This document shows, in pieces, positions 7,434 through 16,263 of a stretch of 64,000 nt of DNA (position 1 is its first letter; each line of letters opens with the position of its first letter). Origin of the DNA: Telluria mixta (lineage in GTDB: Bacteria; Pseudomonadota; Gammaproteobacteria; Burkholderiales; Burkholderiaceae_D); the NCBI RefSeq assembly GCF_029223865.1, contig NZ_CP119520.1, positions 2,914,001 to 2,978,000 on the forward strand, given 5' to 3'. A model generated the notes under the pieces. That model made no database searches. It had not been told where the DNA came from and worked only from the letters and a program-made list of their open reading frames with translations. Position numbers and translations under genes: made by a program.

Positions 7434-9101
7434 CCCGTCCAGCACATGTCGCGTCATACTGCGCGCCAGTTCGTGTTCGCCGACGAGGACCGTGCCGCCC
7501 GTCTCTTCGCGCAGCAGGCGTGCCTCTTCCTCGTTGTGCGTGCGGACCACGCAGCGGATGGCGGGATTCAGGGCCTTGGCCGTTTCGACCATGGCACGCA
7601 CGTGGAAGGTGTCCGGCGTCGCGATCACGAGCATCGATGCGCGCGCAATGTGGGCCTGGATCAGCACGGCGGGTTCCGCCGCGTTGCCCGCCACGGCCGG
7701 CTGGTCGCGCCGGCGCAGGTCCTCGACGATGTCGCGGTTCTGTTCCGCCACCACGTAATGGATGCCTTCGCGGTCCAGTTCTTGCGCGATGCGCTTGCCC
7801 ACGCGGCCGTAGCCGACCAGCACGACCTGGCCCGTCAGGCGCTCGTGCGTGACGGTCGTCGGCAGCTCGGCCAGCGGGTCGGGCGAGCGCGCCATCTTGC
7901 GCGCATGGTCGGATTTCGCCAGCACCCAGTTCTGCAGCGGGCCCACCAGCTTGAACATCAGCGGGTTCACGGCGATCGAGATGATGGCGCCCGCGAGGAT
8001 CAGGTTCTGCCCCATCTCCGGCAGCAGGCCGAGCGAGATGCCGAGGGCGGCAAGGATGAACGAGAATTCGCCGATCTGCGCGAGGCTGGCCGACACCGTG
8101 ATCGCCGTGTTGAGCGGATAGCGCAGCGCCAGCACGAGGAAGAACGCGGCCAGCGATTTGCCGACCAGGATGATGGCGACGACGCCCAGTACTTCCAGCG
8201 GGCTCTCCACCAGCACGCGCGGGTCGAACAGCATGCCGACCGAGACGAAGAACAGCACGGAGAACGCGTCGCGCAGCGGCAGCGTCTCTTCCGCCGCGCG
8301 GTGGCTCAGCTCCGATTCGCGCAGCACCATGCCGGCGAAGAACGCGCCCAGTGCGAACGACACGCCGAACAAATGCGACGACCCGTACGCGATGCCGACG
8401 GCGGCCGCGATCACGGCCAGGGTGAACAGCTCGCGCGAGCCGGTCTTGGCCACGCGCCACAGGAACCATGGGAACAGCTTGCGGCCCACGAGCAGCATGA
8501 AGGCGATGAATGCGCCCACCTGCAGCAGGGTCTTGCCGAGCGAGAGCCACAGCGAGCCGCCTTCGCCCTTGCCGCCCAGCGGGCCGGCGAGCGCGGGCAG
8601 CAGCACGAGCACGAGTACCGTCACGAGGTCTTCCACGACGAGCCAGCCGACGGCGATGCGGCCGTTGAAGGAATCGAGCTCGCCGCGGTCTTCCAGCGCG
8701 CGCAGCAGCACCACCGTGCTCGCGACCGACAGCGCGAGGCCGAACACGAGGCCGGCGCCGAGGTCCCAGCCCCACAGGTACGTGAGGCCGATGCCGAGCA
8801 GGGTCGCCACCGTGATCTGCAGCACGGCGCCGGGCAGGGCGATGCCCTTCACTTCGAGCAGGTCGTCCAGCGAGAAATGCAGCCCGACGCCGAACATCAG
8901 CAGCATCACGCCGATCTCGGCCAGCTGCGACGCGAGATGCACGTCGGCCACGAAGCCCGGCGTGGCGGGGCCGATGATGACGCCGGCGGCCAGATACCCG
9001 ACCAGGGCCGGCAGGCGCAGGCGCACGGCCAGCATGCCGAACAGCAGGCCGAGACCGAGGGCGGCGGCGATGGTGGTGATCAGGCTGATGTCGTGCTGCA
9101 T
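7410..9101 (-). CDS. ybaL: YbaL-type CPA2 cation/proton antiporter with RCK domain
   Basis: This 563-residue inner-membrane protein has an N-terminal Na+/H+ exchanger (CPA2) domain of about 12 helices (residues 1-390) and a C-terminal TrkA-N/RCK NAD-binding domain (about 415-540) with the Rossmann motif VVLVGYGRVGKRIAQ. The layout and length match the E. coli YbaL/RosB and KefB/KefC group, which are potassium or cation efflux systems. AAAGGAG precedes the ATG by 6 nt. It is a single gene, convergent with the DUF2182 gene. No partner of the KefF/KefG type is adjacent, which favours YbaL over a glutathione-gated Kef. Confidence 0.9.
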   Translation of the reverse strand: MQHDISLITTIAAALGLGLLFGMLAVRLRLPALVGYLAAGVIIGPATPGFVADVHLASQLAEIGVMLLMFGVGLHFSLDDLLEVKGIALPGAVLQITVATLLGIGLTYLWGWDLGAGLVFGLALSVASTVVLLRALEDRGELDSFNGRIAVGWLVVEDLVTVLVLVLLPALAGPLGGKGEGGSLWLSLGKTLLQVGAFIAFMLLVGRKLFPWFLWRVAKTGSRELFTLAVIAAAVGIAYGSSHLFGVSFALGAFFAGMVLRESELSHRAAEETLPLRDAFSVLFFVSVGMLFDPRVLVESPLEVLGVVAIILVGKSLAAFFLVLALRYPLNTAITVSASLAQIGEFSFILAALGISLGLLPEMGQNLILAGAIISIAVNPLMFKLVGPLQNWVLAKSDHARKMARSPDPLAELPTTVTHERLTGQVVLVGYGRVGKRIAQELDREGIHYVVAEQNRDIVEDLRRRDQPAVAGNAAEPAVLIQAHIARASMLVIATPDTFHVRAMVETAKALNPAIRCVVRTHNEEEARLLREETGGTVLVGEHELARSMTRHVLDGLALAQAH

Positions 9102-9158
9102 CCCGGCTCCTTTGTGTTGAACCGGGCCAGTATACGCGACACGACCAATGCAGGACGC

Positions 9159-9803
9159 TTACGGCACCGTGGCCAGATTCAGCAATGCCTTGCGCACGGC
9201 CGCCCTGACGGCCATGAACTGCTCGCGGCGCGAGTCGCGGTCCAGGCGGAACAGCATCAGTCCCTCGATCTGCGCCACCATCAGGATGGCACGCTGCATG
9301 TATTCCTCGTCCGTGATGGCCGGGTTCAGCCCGCGGATCAGGTTGTAGACGGTCTTGCGCTCGCGTCCCAGCATGCGGTCCATCAGGCTGGACGCGAACG
9401 CATTGCGCGACGCCAGTGCCCAGATCTCGAAGAACAGCGCGTGCGTGACCGGGTCCGTGATCTCTTCCAGGAACATGTCGGTTGTCGACAGGAACTGGTC
9501 AAGGCGCGGGCGGTCGCGCATCTCGGCCGAGATGCGGTCCATCTTGGCCTGGAATTCGTCCATCGTGGACAGCAGCGCCGCTTCCAGCAAGACGTCCTTG
9601 CTGTTGTAATAGTGCTGGACGTTCGACAGGGTCATGCCCGCCTCGGCCGCCACCTTGCGCATCGACAGCCCGGCATAGCCGTCCTCCGCGAGCAGCCGGC
9701 GTGCGGCCTGCAGGATCGCGTGCACGCGCTCCCACCCTTTTTCGGTCGTGAGGGAGGACTTGTTGCGCAGGGTCTGGTCGATCGTTGCCTTCATGCCCGG
9801 CAT
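9159..9803 (-). CDS. TetR family repressor of the adjacent acyl-CoA operon
   Basis: A 214-residue regulator. The TetR-type HTH is at about residues 26-72 (ILQAARRLLAEDGYAGLSMR, then KVAAEAGMTLSNVQHYYNSK), and the ligand-binding half is variable. It is divergent from the thiolase-dehydrogenase-racemase operon. The intergenic space holds two palindromes fitting a TetR dimer. It most likely represses that operon until an acyl-CoA ligand binds, which is usual for divergent TetR/acyl-CoA gene pairs. ATG 9794 is an alternative start; neither has a strong ribosome-binding site. Confidence 0.85.
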   Translation of the reverse strand: MPGMKATIDQTLRNKSSLTTEKGWERVHAILQAARRLLAEDGYAGLSMRKVAAEAGMTLSNVQHYYNSKDVLLEAALLSTMDEFQAKMDRISAEMRDRPRLDQFLSTTDMFLEEITDPVTHALFFEIWALASRNAFASSLMDRMLGRERKTVYNLIRGLNPAITDEEYMQRAILMVAQIEGLMLFRLDRDSRREQFMAVRAAVRKALLNLATVP

Positions 9804-9819
9804 TATCGCACGGCATGCT

Positions 9820-9847
9820 TTGAAAAGAAGGTCGACTGACCTATAAT
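9820..9847 (+). promoter_or_regulatory. sigma-70 promoter of the acyl-CoA operon
   Basis: TTGAAA at 9820-9825 and a perfect TATAAT at 9842-9847 are separated by 16 bp. The predicted start would be about 35 nt upstream of the thiolase ATG at 9890. The -10 hexamer is wedged between the two operator palindromes, so repressor binding would block polymerase. Confidence 0.8.
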
Positions 9848-9871
9848 CTGTCGGATAGGTCGGCTGACCTA
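9829..9871. promoter_or_regulatory. paired TetR operators flanking the -10 box
   Basis: Two near-identical inverted repeats are visible: AGGTCGACTGACCT at 9829-9842 and TAGGTCGGCTGACCTA at 9856-9871. Both share AGGTC-N4-GACCT with a centre-to-centre distance of 28 bp. Site one overlaps the promoter spacer and site two overlaps the transcription start. Assignment to the divergent TetR protein is inference from position. Confidence 0.8.
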
Positions 9872-9889
9872 ATAAAAAAGGAGACGACG

Positions 9890-11071
9890 ATGAGCCGCAA
9901 AGTCCATGTGACCGGCGTGGGGATGATCCCGTTCGCCAAACCGGGGGCGAGCGCCCCGTACCACGAAATGGGAGCCCAGGCCGCGCGCGCAGCGCTGGAG
10001 GACGCGGGCATCGCCTGGGAGGACGTCGAACAGGCCTATGCCGGCTACGTCTACGGCGATTCCACTTGCGGCCAGAAGGCGTTGTACGGCGTGGGCATGA
10101 CGGGCATTCCGATCGTCAACGTCAACAACAACTGCTCGACCGGGTCGACCGCGCTGTACCTCGCGCGCCAGGCCGTGCAGGGCGGAGCGGCCGACTGCGT
10201 GCTGGTGCTGGGCTTCGAGCAGATGAGCCCCGGCGCGCTGGCATCCGTGTTCACGGACCGGCCCGCGCCGTTCGACGACTTCGACGCCGTCACCGACCGC
10301 CTCGTCGGCAAGCCCGAAATTCCGCTGGCGCTGCGCTACTTCGGCGGCGCCGGCCTCGCGCACATGGAAAAATACGGCACGCCGCTGGAGGCGTTCGCGC
10401 GCATCCGCGCCAAGGCCAGCCGCCATGCGGCGAACAATCCGCTGGCGCTGTTCCGCAAGGAGGTCAGCGCGCAGGACGTGCTCGACGCGCCCGCCATCTG
10501 GCCCGGCGTGATGACGCGGCTGATGGCCTGTCCGCCCACGTGCGGCGCCGCGGCGGCCGTGCTGGTGTCCGAAGATTTCGCCAGAAAGCGCGGCCTGCGC
10601 GCCGACGTCCACATCGCCGCGCAGGCGATGACGACGGACCGTCCCGGCACGTTCGAATCGAACGACATGATGCGCCTCGTCGGCTACGACATGAGCCGGG
10701 AAGCAGCGCAGAAAGTCTACGCGCAGGCGGGCATCGGGCCGGACGACCTGGACGTCGTCGAGCTGCACGACTGCTTCGCCCACAACGAGTTGATCACGTA
10801 CGAGGCGCTGGACCTGTGCCCGGAAGGCGGCGCCGACAAGTTCATCCGCGACGGCGACAACACGTATGGCGGCAAGGTCGTCACGAATCCGTCCGGCGGC
10901 CTGCTGTCCAAGGGCCACCCGCTCGGCGCGACGGGCCTCGCCCAATGCTTCGAACTGACGCACCAGTTGCGCGGCACTGCGGGGGCGCGCCAGGTCGAGG
11001 GCGCGCGCACGGCGCTGCAGCACAACCTGGGCCTGGGCGGCGCCTGCGTCGTCACGCTGTATCAAGTGTAA
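9890..11071 (+). CDS. SCP-x-like thiolase / lipid-transfer protein
   Basis: A 393-residue member of the thiolase superfamily, of the sterol carrier protein x type. Visible features are the nucleophile region NVNNNCSTGSTALYLARQAV with Cys at about residue 83, HDCFAHNEL at about 293-301, and the C-terminal GGLLSKGHPLGATGLAQ block with the catalytic-type His. Such enzymes cleave 3-ketoacyl-CoA, often branched or sterol-derived. It is first in an operon with an acyl-CoA dehydrogenase and a CaiB-type racemase. AAAGGAG lies 7 nt before the ATG. The canonical second cysteine motif CxG appears as GGACVV, which is typical for this subgroup rather than for FadA. Confidence 0.85.
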   Translation: MSRKVHVTGVGMIPFAKPGASAPYHEMGAQAARAALEDAGIAWEDVEQAYAGYVYGDSTCGQKALYGVGMTGIPIVNVNNNCSTGSTALYLARQAVQGGAADCVLVLGFEQMSPGALASVFTDRPAPFDDFDAVTDRLVGKPEIPLALRYFGGAGLAHMEKYGTPLEAFARIRAKASRHAANNPLALFRKEVSAQDVLDAPAIWPGVMTRLMACPPTCGAAAAVLVSEDFARKRGLRADVHIAAQAMTTDRPGTFESNDMMRLVGYDMSREAAQKVYAQAGIGPDDLDVVELHDCFAHNELITYEALDLCPEGGADKFIRDGDNTYGGKVVTNPSGGLLSKGHPLGATGLAQCFELTHQLRGTAGARQVEGARTALQHNLGLGGACVVTLYQV

Positions 11072-11081
11072 GGGGGCGGCC

Positions 11082-12218
11082 ATGACATCTCCCTGGATGA
11101 CGCCTGAACTGGAAACCTTCCGCACTGCCGTGCGCCGCTTCGTGGCGGCCGAAGTCGTGCCGCACCAGCAGCGCTGGCGCGAGCAGCAGCACGTCGACCG
11201 CGTGCTGTGGGAAAAGGCCGGCGAACTCGGTCTGCTGCTCGCCGACGTGCCCGACGATTTCGGCGGCTCGGGCGGCACGTTCGCCCACCAGGCCGTCGTG
11301 TTCGAGGAACTGGCGCTGGCCGGCGATACCGCGTTCGGCCTGCACGTGCATGCGATCGTCGCCCACTACCTGCTGAACCACGGCACGGAAGAGCAGAAAT
11401 ACAAATACCTGCCGCGCCTCGCGACCGGGGAACTGGTCGCCGCGATCGCGATGTCCGAACCGGGTGCCGGCTCCGACCTGAAGGGCATCCGCACGACCGC
11501 CGTGCGCACGGACCTGGGCTACCGCCTGAACGGGTCCAAGACCTTCATCTCGAACGGCTATCTCGCCGATCTCGTCCTCGTCGTCGCCAGGACCGATCCG
11601 GCCGCGGGTGCGAAGGGCATCTCGCTGATGCTGCTGGAGACGGCGCACAATCCGGGCTTCCGCGTCGGCCGCATCCTCGAGAAGATGGGGCAGAAGGGCC
11701 AGGACACGTGCGAGCTGTTCTTCGACGAGGCCATCGTCCCGCTGCAGAACGTGCTCGGCGGCGAAGAGGGACGTGGTTTTGCCCAGCTGATGACGGAGCT
11801 GCCGTACGAGCGCACGATCGTCGGCGTGGCGGGCGTCGCGTGCATCGAGCGCGCGCTGGACCTGACGATCACGCACGCACGCGAGCGCAAGGCGTTCGGC
11901 CAGGCCCTCATCGACATGCAGAACACGCGCTTCGTGCTCGCCGAGTGCAAGACCGAGGCGACGGTGGCGCGCGTGTTCATCGACCGCTGCATCGAGGACA
12001 TCGTCGCCGGCCGCATGGACACGGTACGCGCGTCGATGGCCAAGTACTGGATCACGGACCTGCAGTGCAAGATCGTCGACCGTTGCCTGCAGCTGTTCGG
12101 CGGCTACGGCTACATGCTCGAATACCCCATCACGCAGATGTACCTGGATGCACGCGTGCAGCGCATCTACGGCGGGGCGAACGAGATCATGAAAGAAATC
12201 ATCGCCCGCTCGCTGTGA
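11082..12218 (+). CDS. acyl-CoA dehydrogenase
   Basis: This 378-residue flavoenzyme has the family's usual length. Family signatures are [16 protein letters not shown] (about residues 122-137, FAD/substrate contact) and the C-terminal [20 protein letters not shown] with [18 protein letters not shown]. The catalytic base position lies in the YGGANEI segment, where this subfamily has no Glu at the classical spot, so substrate preference cannot be read. It lies 10 bp after the thiolase gene and its TGA overlaps the next ATG by one base, so it is co-translated in the operon. Confidence 0.9.
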   Translation: MTSPWMTPELETFRTAVRRFVAAEVVPHQQRWREQQHVDRVLWEKAGELGLLLADVPDDFGGSGGTFAHQAVVFEELALAGDTAFGLHVHAIVAHYLLNHGTEEQKYKYLPRLATGELVAAIAMSEPGAGSDLKGIRTTAVRTDLGYRLNGSKTFISNGYLADLVLVVARTDPAAGAKGISLMLLETAHNPGFRVGRILEKMGQKGQDTCELFFDEAIVPLQNVLGGEEGRGFAQLMTELPYERTIVGVAGVACIERALDLTITHARERKAFGQALIDMQNTRFVLAECKTEATVARVFIDRCIEDIVAGRMDTVRASMAKYWITDLQCKIVDRCLQLFGGYGYMLEYPITQMYLDARVQRIYGGANEIMKEIIARSL

Positions 12219-13369
12219 TGGCCAAAGGACCTCTCACGGGGCTGCGCGTGATCGAAATGGTCGGCATCGGCCCGTGCCCGTTCGCCGCGATGATGCTGGC
12301 CGACATGGGCGCGGACGTGATCCGCATCGACCGCAAGCCCGATCCCGCGGCCCCCAATCCGTATCCGACGCTCGGCACCAAATACGATGTGATGGCGCGC
12401 GGCCGGCGTTCGCTGGCGCTGGACGTCAAGCACCCGCGTGCGCGCCAGTTGCTGCTCGATCTCGTGACGAAGGCCGACGCGCTCGTCGAAGGCTTCCGGC
12501 CCGGCGTGATGGAGCGATTGGGCCTTGGGCCGGACGTGTGCCTGGAGCGCAATCCGAAGCTGGTGTACGGCCGCGTCACCGGCTGGGGGCAGACCGGCCC
12601 GCTGGCGCCGGCGGCCGGGCATGACCTCAACTACGTGGCGCTGTCCGGCATGCTGCATGCGATGGGCGACGCCGACAGGCCGCCGGCGCCGCCCTTGAAC
12701 CTCGTCGGCGACTTCGGCGGCGGCGGCATGATGCTCGCGTTCGGCGTCGTCTGCGCCATGCTGGAAACGCGGATATCGGGCCGCGGGCAGGTCGTCGATG
12801 CCGCGATGACGGACGGCGCCGCGCTGCTGGGCGCCATGATGTACGGGCTGCGCGCGCACGGCTCGTGGTCGGCCGCGCGCGGCGCGAATTTCATCGACGG
12901 TGGCGCGCCGTTCTACGCCACGTATGCCTGCGCGGACGGGAAGTTCATCGCCGTGGGCGCCATCGAGCCGCAGTTCTATGCGCGGCTGCTGGCGCTGACG
13001 GGGGCGTCCGATCCGGCGTTCGCGCGGCAATGGGACCGGGACGACTGGCCGGCGCTGAAAGACCGGTTCGCCGCGCTGTTCGCCACGCGCACGCGCGACG
13101 CCTGGTGCGCGCTGCTGGAGGGGACGGACGTGTGCTTCGCGCCGGTGCTCGACATGGACGAGGCCCCGCGCCACCCGCACAACGCGGCGCGCGCCACCTT
13201 CGTCGACGTCGACGGCGTCACGCAACCGGCGCCGGCGCCGCGCTTCTCGCGTACACCCGGCCAGGCGGGGCAGGTCGCCGCGCCGGGACAGGACGGGGCC
13301 GCCATCCTGGCCGACTGGGGGTGGACCGACAACGCCATCGCCACGCTGCTGCGCGACAATATCGTCTAG
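12218..13369 (+). CDS. CaiB/BaiF family CoA-transferase, alpha-methylacyl-CoA racemase-like
   Basis: From ATG 12218 this gives 383 residues. The N-terminus [20 protein letters not shown], followed by [14 protein letters not shown], is diagnostic of the family III CoA-transferase fold; [16 protein letters not shown] and [18 protein letters not shown] follow. The GHDLNY segment with its Asp is typical of alpha-methylacyl-CoA racemases rather than formyl-CoA transferases. With the thiolase and the dehydrogenase it makes a set suited to beta-oxidation of methyl-branched acyl chains, since racemisation is needed before dehydrogenation. The start codon overlaps the previous stop (TGATG). Confidence 0.85.
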   Translation: MAKGPLTGLRVIEMVGIGPCPFAAMMLADMGADVIRIDRKPDPAAPNPYPTLGTKYDVMARGRRSLALDVKHPRARQLLLDLVTKADALVEGFRPGVMERLGLGPDVCLERNPKLVYGRVTGWGQTGPLAPAAGHDLNYVALSGMLHAMGDADRPPAPPLNLVGDFGGGGMMLAFGVVCAMLETRISGRGQVVDAAMTDGAALLGAMMYGLRAHGSWSAARGANFIDGGAPFYATYACADGKFIAVGAIEPQFYARLLALTGASDPAFARQWDRDDWPALKDRFAALFATRTRDAWCALLEGTDVCFAPVLDMDEAPRHPHNAARATFVDVDGVTQPAPAPRFSRTPGQAGQVAAPGQDGAAILADWGWTDNAIATLLRDNIV

Positions 13370-13388
13370 GCTGGGCTACGATGGTGGC

Positions 13389-14669
13389 ATGGACACCATG
13401 CCTTCCAAAGAACTTGAGCTGCGCCAGTCCAAGCGCCTGGCGCTGGGCTTTTTCATCGGCGCCGCCGTATTGTTCGTCGTCGCACTCCTGCTGTCCTCCC
13501 GCTGGCCCGGCAACTGGTGGATCGGGCTGCTGAAGGCGTTTTCGGAAGCGGCGATGGTGGGCGCGCTGGCCGACTGGTTCGCCGTCGTCGCGCTGTTCAA
13601 GCGCATCCCGATTCCCGTCGTGTCGCGCCACACGGAGATCATCCCGGCCAACAAGGAACGCATCGCCGACAACCTGGCCGCGTTCGTGCGCGACAAATTC
13701 CTCGACACGGATTCCATCGTGCGCCTGATCCAGCGCCACGATCCGGCGCAGAAGGTCGCGGACTGGCTGACCAGGCCGGAGAACACGGAGTGTCTGGGCG
13801 ACACGCTCGTGCGCGTGGCCGGCTTCGCCCTCGACGTCATCGAGGACGCGGCCGTGCAGGATTTCATCCGGCGAGGGGTGCACGGCGTGGTCAGGAGCGT
13901 CGACCTGTCGCAGACGGCGGGCACGATCCTGGAAAGCCTGACGCGCGACGGCCGCCACCAGCAGATCCTCGACGAAGGCATAGCCCAGCTGGCCAACCTG
14001 CTGGCGAACCCGGAGACGCAGGACTTCATCGCGCAGGGCATCGTCGACTGGCTGCGCGACGAGTACGCGTTCATGGAAAAGATGCTGCCGTCGGAACTCA
14101 TCGGCCGCAAGGGCGCCGACATTTCCGTGCGGCTCGCGGCCGGCATCCTCAAGCGCGTCAACGACGAGCCGGATCACCCGCTGCGGCGCCGCTTCGACGT
14201 CTTCACGCACGACTTCATCGAAAGGCTGAAGACCGACCCCGCGTTCATCGAGAAGGGCGAGGACATCAAGCGCCACCTGATCGGTGACGCCTCCGTGAAC
14301 GGCTACATCGGTTCGCTGTGGGGCGACCTGAAAGGCTGGATCAAGGCCGACCTGCACAAGGAGGACTCGGTGCTGCGGCGCCGGATCGTCGCGACCGGTG
14401 CCTGGATCGGCAGGACGCTGGCCGAAGATCCCGTGCTTCGTACGGCGCTGAACGAGAACCTGGAACTGGCCGCGCGCGGCGCGGCGCCCGAATTCGCGGG
14501 CTTCTTGACGCGCCACATCGCCGACACGGTGAAACACTGGGACAGTGGGGAGATGTCGCACCAGGTCGAAATCAACATCGGCAAGGACTTGCAATACATC
14601 CGCATCAACGGCACCATCGTCGGTGGACTGATCGGCGTCGTGCTGTACCTGTTGTCCGCGCTGGCGTAA
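13389..14669 (+). CDS. DUF445 family membrane protein (YjiN-like)
   Basis: A 426-residue protein with a membrane helix at about 19-37 and another at the extreme C-terminus (IVGGLIGVVLYLLSAL). Between them is the conserved DUF445 segment AFSEAAMVGALADWFAVVALF, then FKRIPIPVVSRHTEIIPANK, and a long helical region. This matches E. coli YjiN in size and order. The function is not established; the topology suggests a long helical domain tethered at both ends in the inner membrane. It starts 19 bp after the racemase gene and is followed 12 bp later by a DUF2007 gene. Confidence 0.85.
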   Translation: MDTMPSKELELRQSKRLALGFFIGAAVLFVVALLLSSRWPGNWWIGLLKAFSEAAMVGALADWFAVVALFKRIPIPVVSRHTEIIPANKERIADNLAAFVRDKFLDTDSIVRLIQRHDPAQKVADWLTRPENTECLGDTLVRVAGFALDVIEDAAVQDFIRRGVHGVVRSVDLSQTAGTILESLTRDGRHQQILDEGIAQLANLLANPETQDFIAQGIVDWLRDEYAFMEKMLPSELIGRKGADISVRLAAGILKRVNDEPDHPLRRRFDVFTHDFIERLKTDPAFIEKGEDIKRHLIGDASVNGYIGSLWGDLKGWIKADLHKEDSVLRRRIVATGAWIGRTLAEDPVLRTALNENLELAARGAAPEFAGFLTRHIADTVKHWDSGEMSHQVEINIGKDLQYIRINGTIVGGLIGVVLYLLSALA

Positions 14670-14681
14670 AAGGAGCGAGTC

Positions 14682-15008
14682 ATGCAAGCATCGAACGAAC
14701 CGTTGAACGCACTGCTGACCGGCGTCCCCGAGCTGGCACGCCTGCCGGGCCGCGACCTGGTGGAGGTGGCGCGCTACCTGATCCCGCTGGAAGCGAACCT
14801 CGTGCAGGGCTGCCTCGCCGCCTCCGGCATCCCGGCCGTGCTGGCCGACGCCAACCTCGTGCAGACCGACATGCTGCTGGCGCCTGCGCTGGGCGGCGTG
14901 CGCATCCTCGTCCCGGCGGATCATCTGCAGCAGGCCCAGGCCGTGCTCGAAGCGTTCGCGCGCGGCGAGTTCGAACTCGGCGAGGATGCGGACGTGAGCG
15001 GATCCTAG
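14682..15008 (+). CDS. DUF2007 family putative signal-transducing protein
   Basis: A 108-residue cytosolic protein. The core ARYLIPLEANLVQGCLAASG, then IPAVLADANLVQTD and GGVRILVPADHLQQAQAVL, matches the DUF2007 (PII-like ferredoxin-fold) family. GGAGCG lies 6 nt before the ATG. It lies 12 bp downstream of the DUF445 gene and so is probably co-transcribed. It is convergent with tarD, with a 4-bp overlap of the ends. The ligand is unknown. Confidence 0.8.
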   Translation: MQASNEPLNALLTGVPELARLPGRDLVEVARYLIPLEANLVQGCLAASGIPAVLADANLVQTDMLLAPALGGVRILVPADHLQQAQAVLEAFARGEFELGEDADVSGS

Positions 15009-16171
15009 GCCGACAGCTTGCGCATTTCGCGGATCAGGTCCGCCTTGCCCTCGAAGCCGATGCCCGGCAGGTCCGGCATCGTGATGAAGCCGTCCTCCAC
15101 GCGCACGCCGTCGGGGAAACCGCCGAACGGCTGGAACAGGTCGGGATACGATTCGTTGCCGCCCAGGCCCAGGCCGGCCGCGATGTTCAGCGACATCTGG
15201 TGGCCGCCGTGCGGGATGCAGCGCGTGCGCGACCAGCCGTGCTGGCGCAGCATGTCGAGCGTGCGCAGGTATTCCACGAGGCCGTACGAGAGGGCGCAGT
15301 CGAACTGCAGCCAGTCGCGGTCCGGACGCATGCCGCCGTAGCGGACCAGGTTGCGCGCATCCTGCATCGAGAACAGGTTCTCGCCCGTCGCCATCGGCTT
15401 GTCGTAGTAGTTGCGCAAGGTGGCCTGCAGTTCGAAGTCGAGCGGGTCGCCCGCCTCCTCGTACCAGAACAGGTCGTAGCGCGACAGGGCCTTGGCGTAC
15501 GCGATGGCCGTGTCGAGGTCGAAGCGGCCATTGGCGTCCACGGCCAGCTTCTGCCCATCCTTCAGGACGGACAGCACGGCATCGATGCGGCGCAGGTCGT
15601 CGTCGAGCGGCGCGCCGCCGATCTTCATCTTGACGATATTGTAGCCGCGTTCGATGTAGCTGCGCATCTCGTCCTTCAGCTTCTCCAGGTCCTTGCCGGG
15701 ATAGTAGTAGCCGCCGGCAGCGTACACGAACACGTTGCGGTGCGGGCGGCCGTCGCCGTAGCGGTCGGCCAGCAGCTGGAACAGCGGCTTGCCTTCGATC
15801 TTCGCGACGGCATCCCACACGGCCATGTCGATGGTGCCGATGGCGACGGAGCGCTCGCCGTGGCCGCCCGGCTTTTCGTTGGTGAACATCGCATCCCAGA
15901 TCCGGTGCGGTTCGAAGTTGTCGCCCGCGTCGTCCAGCAGGGCTGCAGGATCGGCGTCGAGGATGCGGGGGATGAAGCGCTCGCGCATCAACTTGCCCTG
16001 GCCGTAGCGGCCATTCGAATTGAAGCCGTAGCCGACGACGGGCTTGCCGTCGCGGACCACGTCCGTGATGACGGCCACGAGGCTCAAGGTCATCTTGCTG
16101 AAGTCGATGTAGGCGTTGCGGATGGGGGAGCTGATGGGGAGTGTCTGTTCGCGGATCTCGACGATTCTCAT
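15005..16171 (-). CDS. tarD: D(-)-tartrate dehydratase
   Basis: A 388-residue enolase-superfamily enzyme that converts D-tartrate to oxaloacetate. The whole sequence follows the Bradyrhizobium TarD pattern as I recall it: KPxSSPIRNAYIDF near the N-terminus, GYGFNSNGRYGQG, NEKPGGHGERSVAIGTIDMA and GGMRPDRDWLQFDCALSYG. Visible active-site residues are the KMK pair at 181-183, metal ligands Asp212, Glu238 (or 239) and Glu264, and the general acid/base His321 in CIPHGGHQ. It is divergent from a LysR regulator. The match is close enough to name the substrate with fair confidence, although enolase-superfamily specificity can shift. Confidence 0.88.
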   Translation of the reverse strand: MRIVEIREQTLPISSPIRNAYIDFSKMTLSLVAVITDVVRDGKPVVGYGFNSNGRYGQGKLMRERFIPRILDADPAALLDDAGDNFEPHRIWDAMFTNEKPGGHGERSVAIGTIDMAVWDAVAKIEGKPLFQLLADRYGDGRPHRNVFVYAAGGYYYPGKDLEKLKDEMRSYIERGYNIVKMKIGGAPLDDDLRRIDAVLSVLKDGQKLAVDANGRFDLDTAIAYAKALSRYDLFWYEEAGDPLDFELQATLRNYYDKPMATGENLFSMQDARNLVRYGGMRPDRDWLQFDCALSYGLVEYLRTLDMLRQHGWSRTRCIPHGGHQMSLNIAAGLGLGGNESYPDLFQPFGGFPDGVRVEDGFITMPDLPGIGFEGKADLIREMRKLSA

Positions 16172-16226
16172 GGCGGTCTCGCTGGTGGGTTGGTCAAGCG
16201 TGCAGGGTAAGTCCGTGGAGCGTCCC

Positions 16227-16232
16227 TATAAT
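16227..16232 (+). promoter_or_regulatory. probable -10 box of the LysR gene
   Basis: A perfect TATAAT lies 32 nt upstream of the GTG start of the LysR gene, in the tarD-lysR intergenic region. No good -35 is visible at 16-18 bp. The 92-bp gap between the start codons must hold both promoters and the LysR binding site. Confidence 0.5.
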
Positions 16233-16263
16233 TCCCCTCATGTGAATTGATTATTGAATCCAG

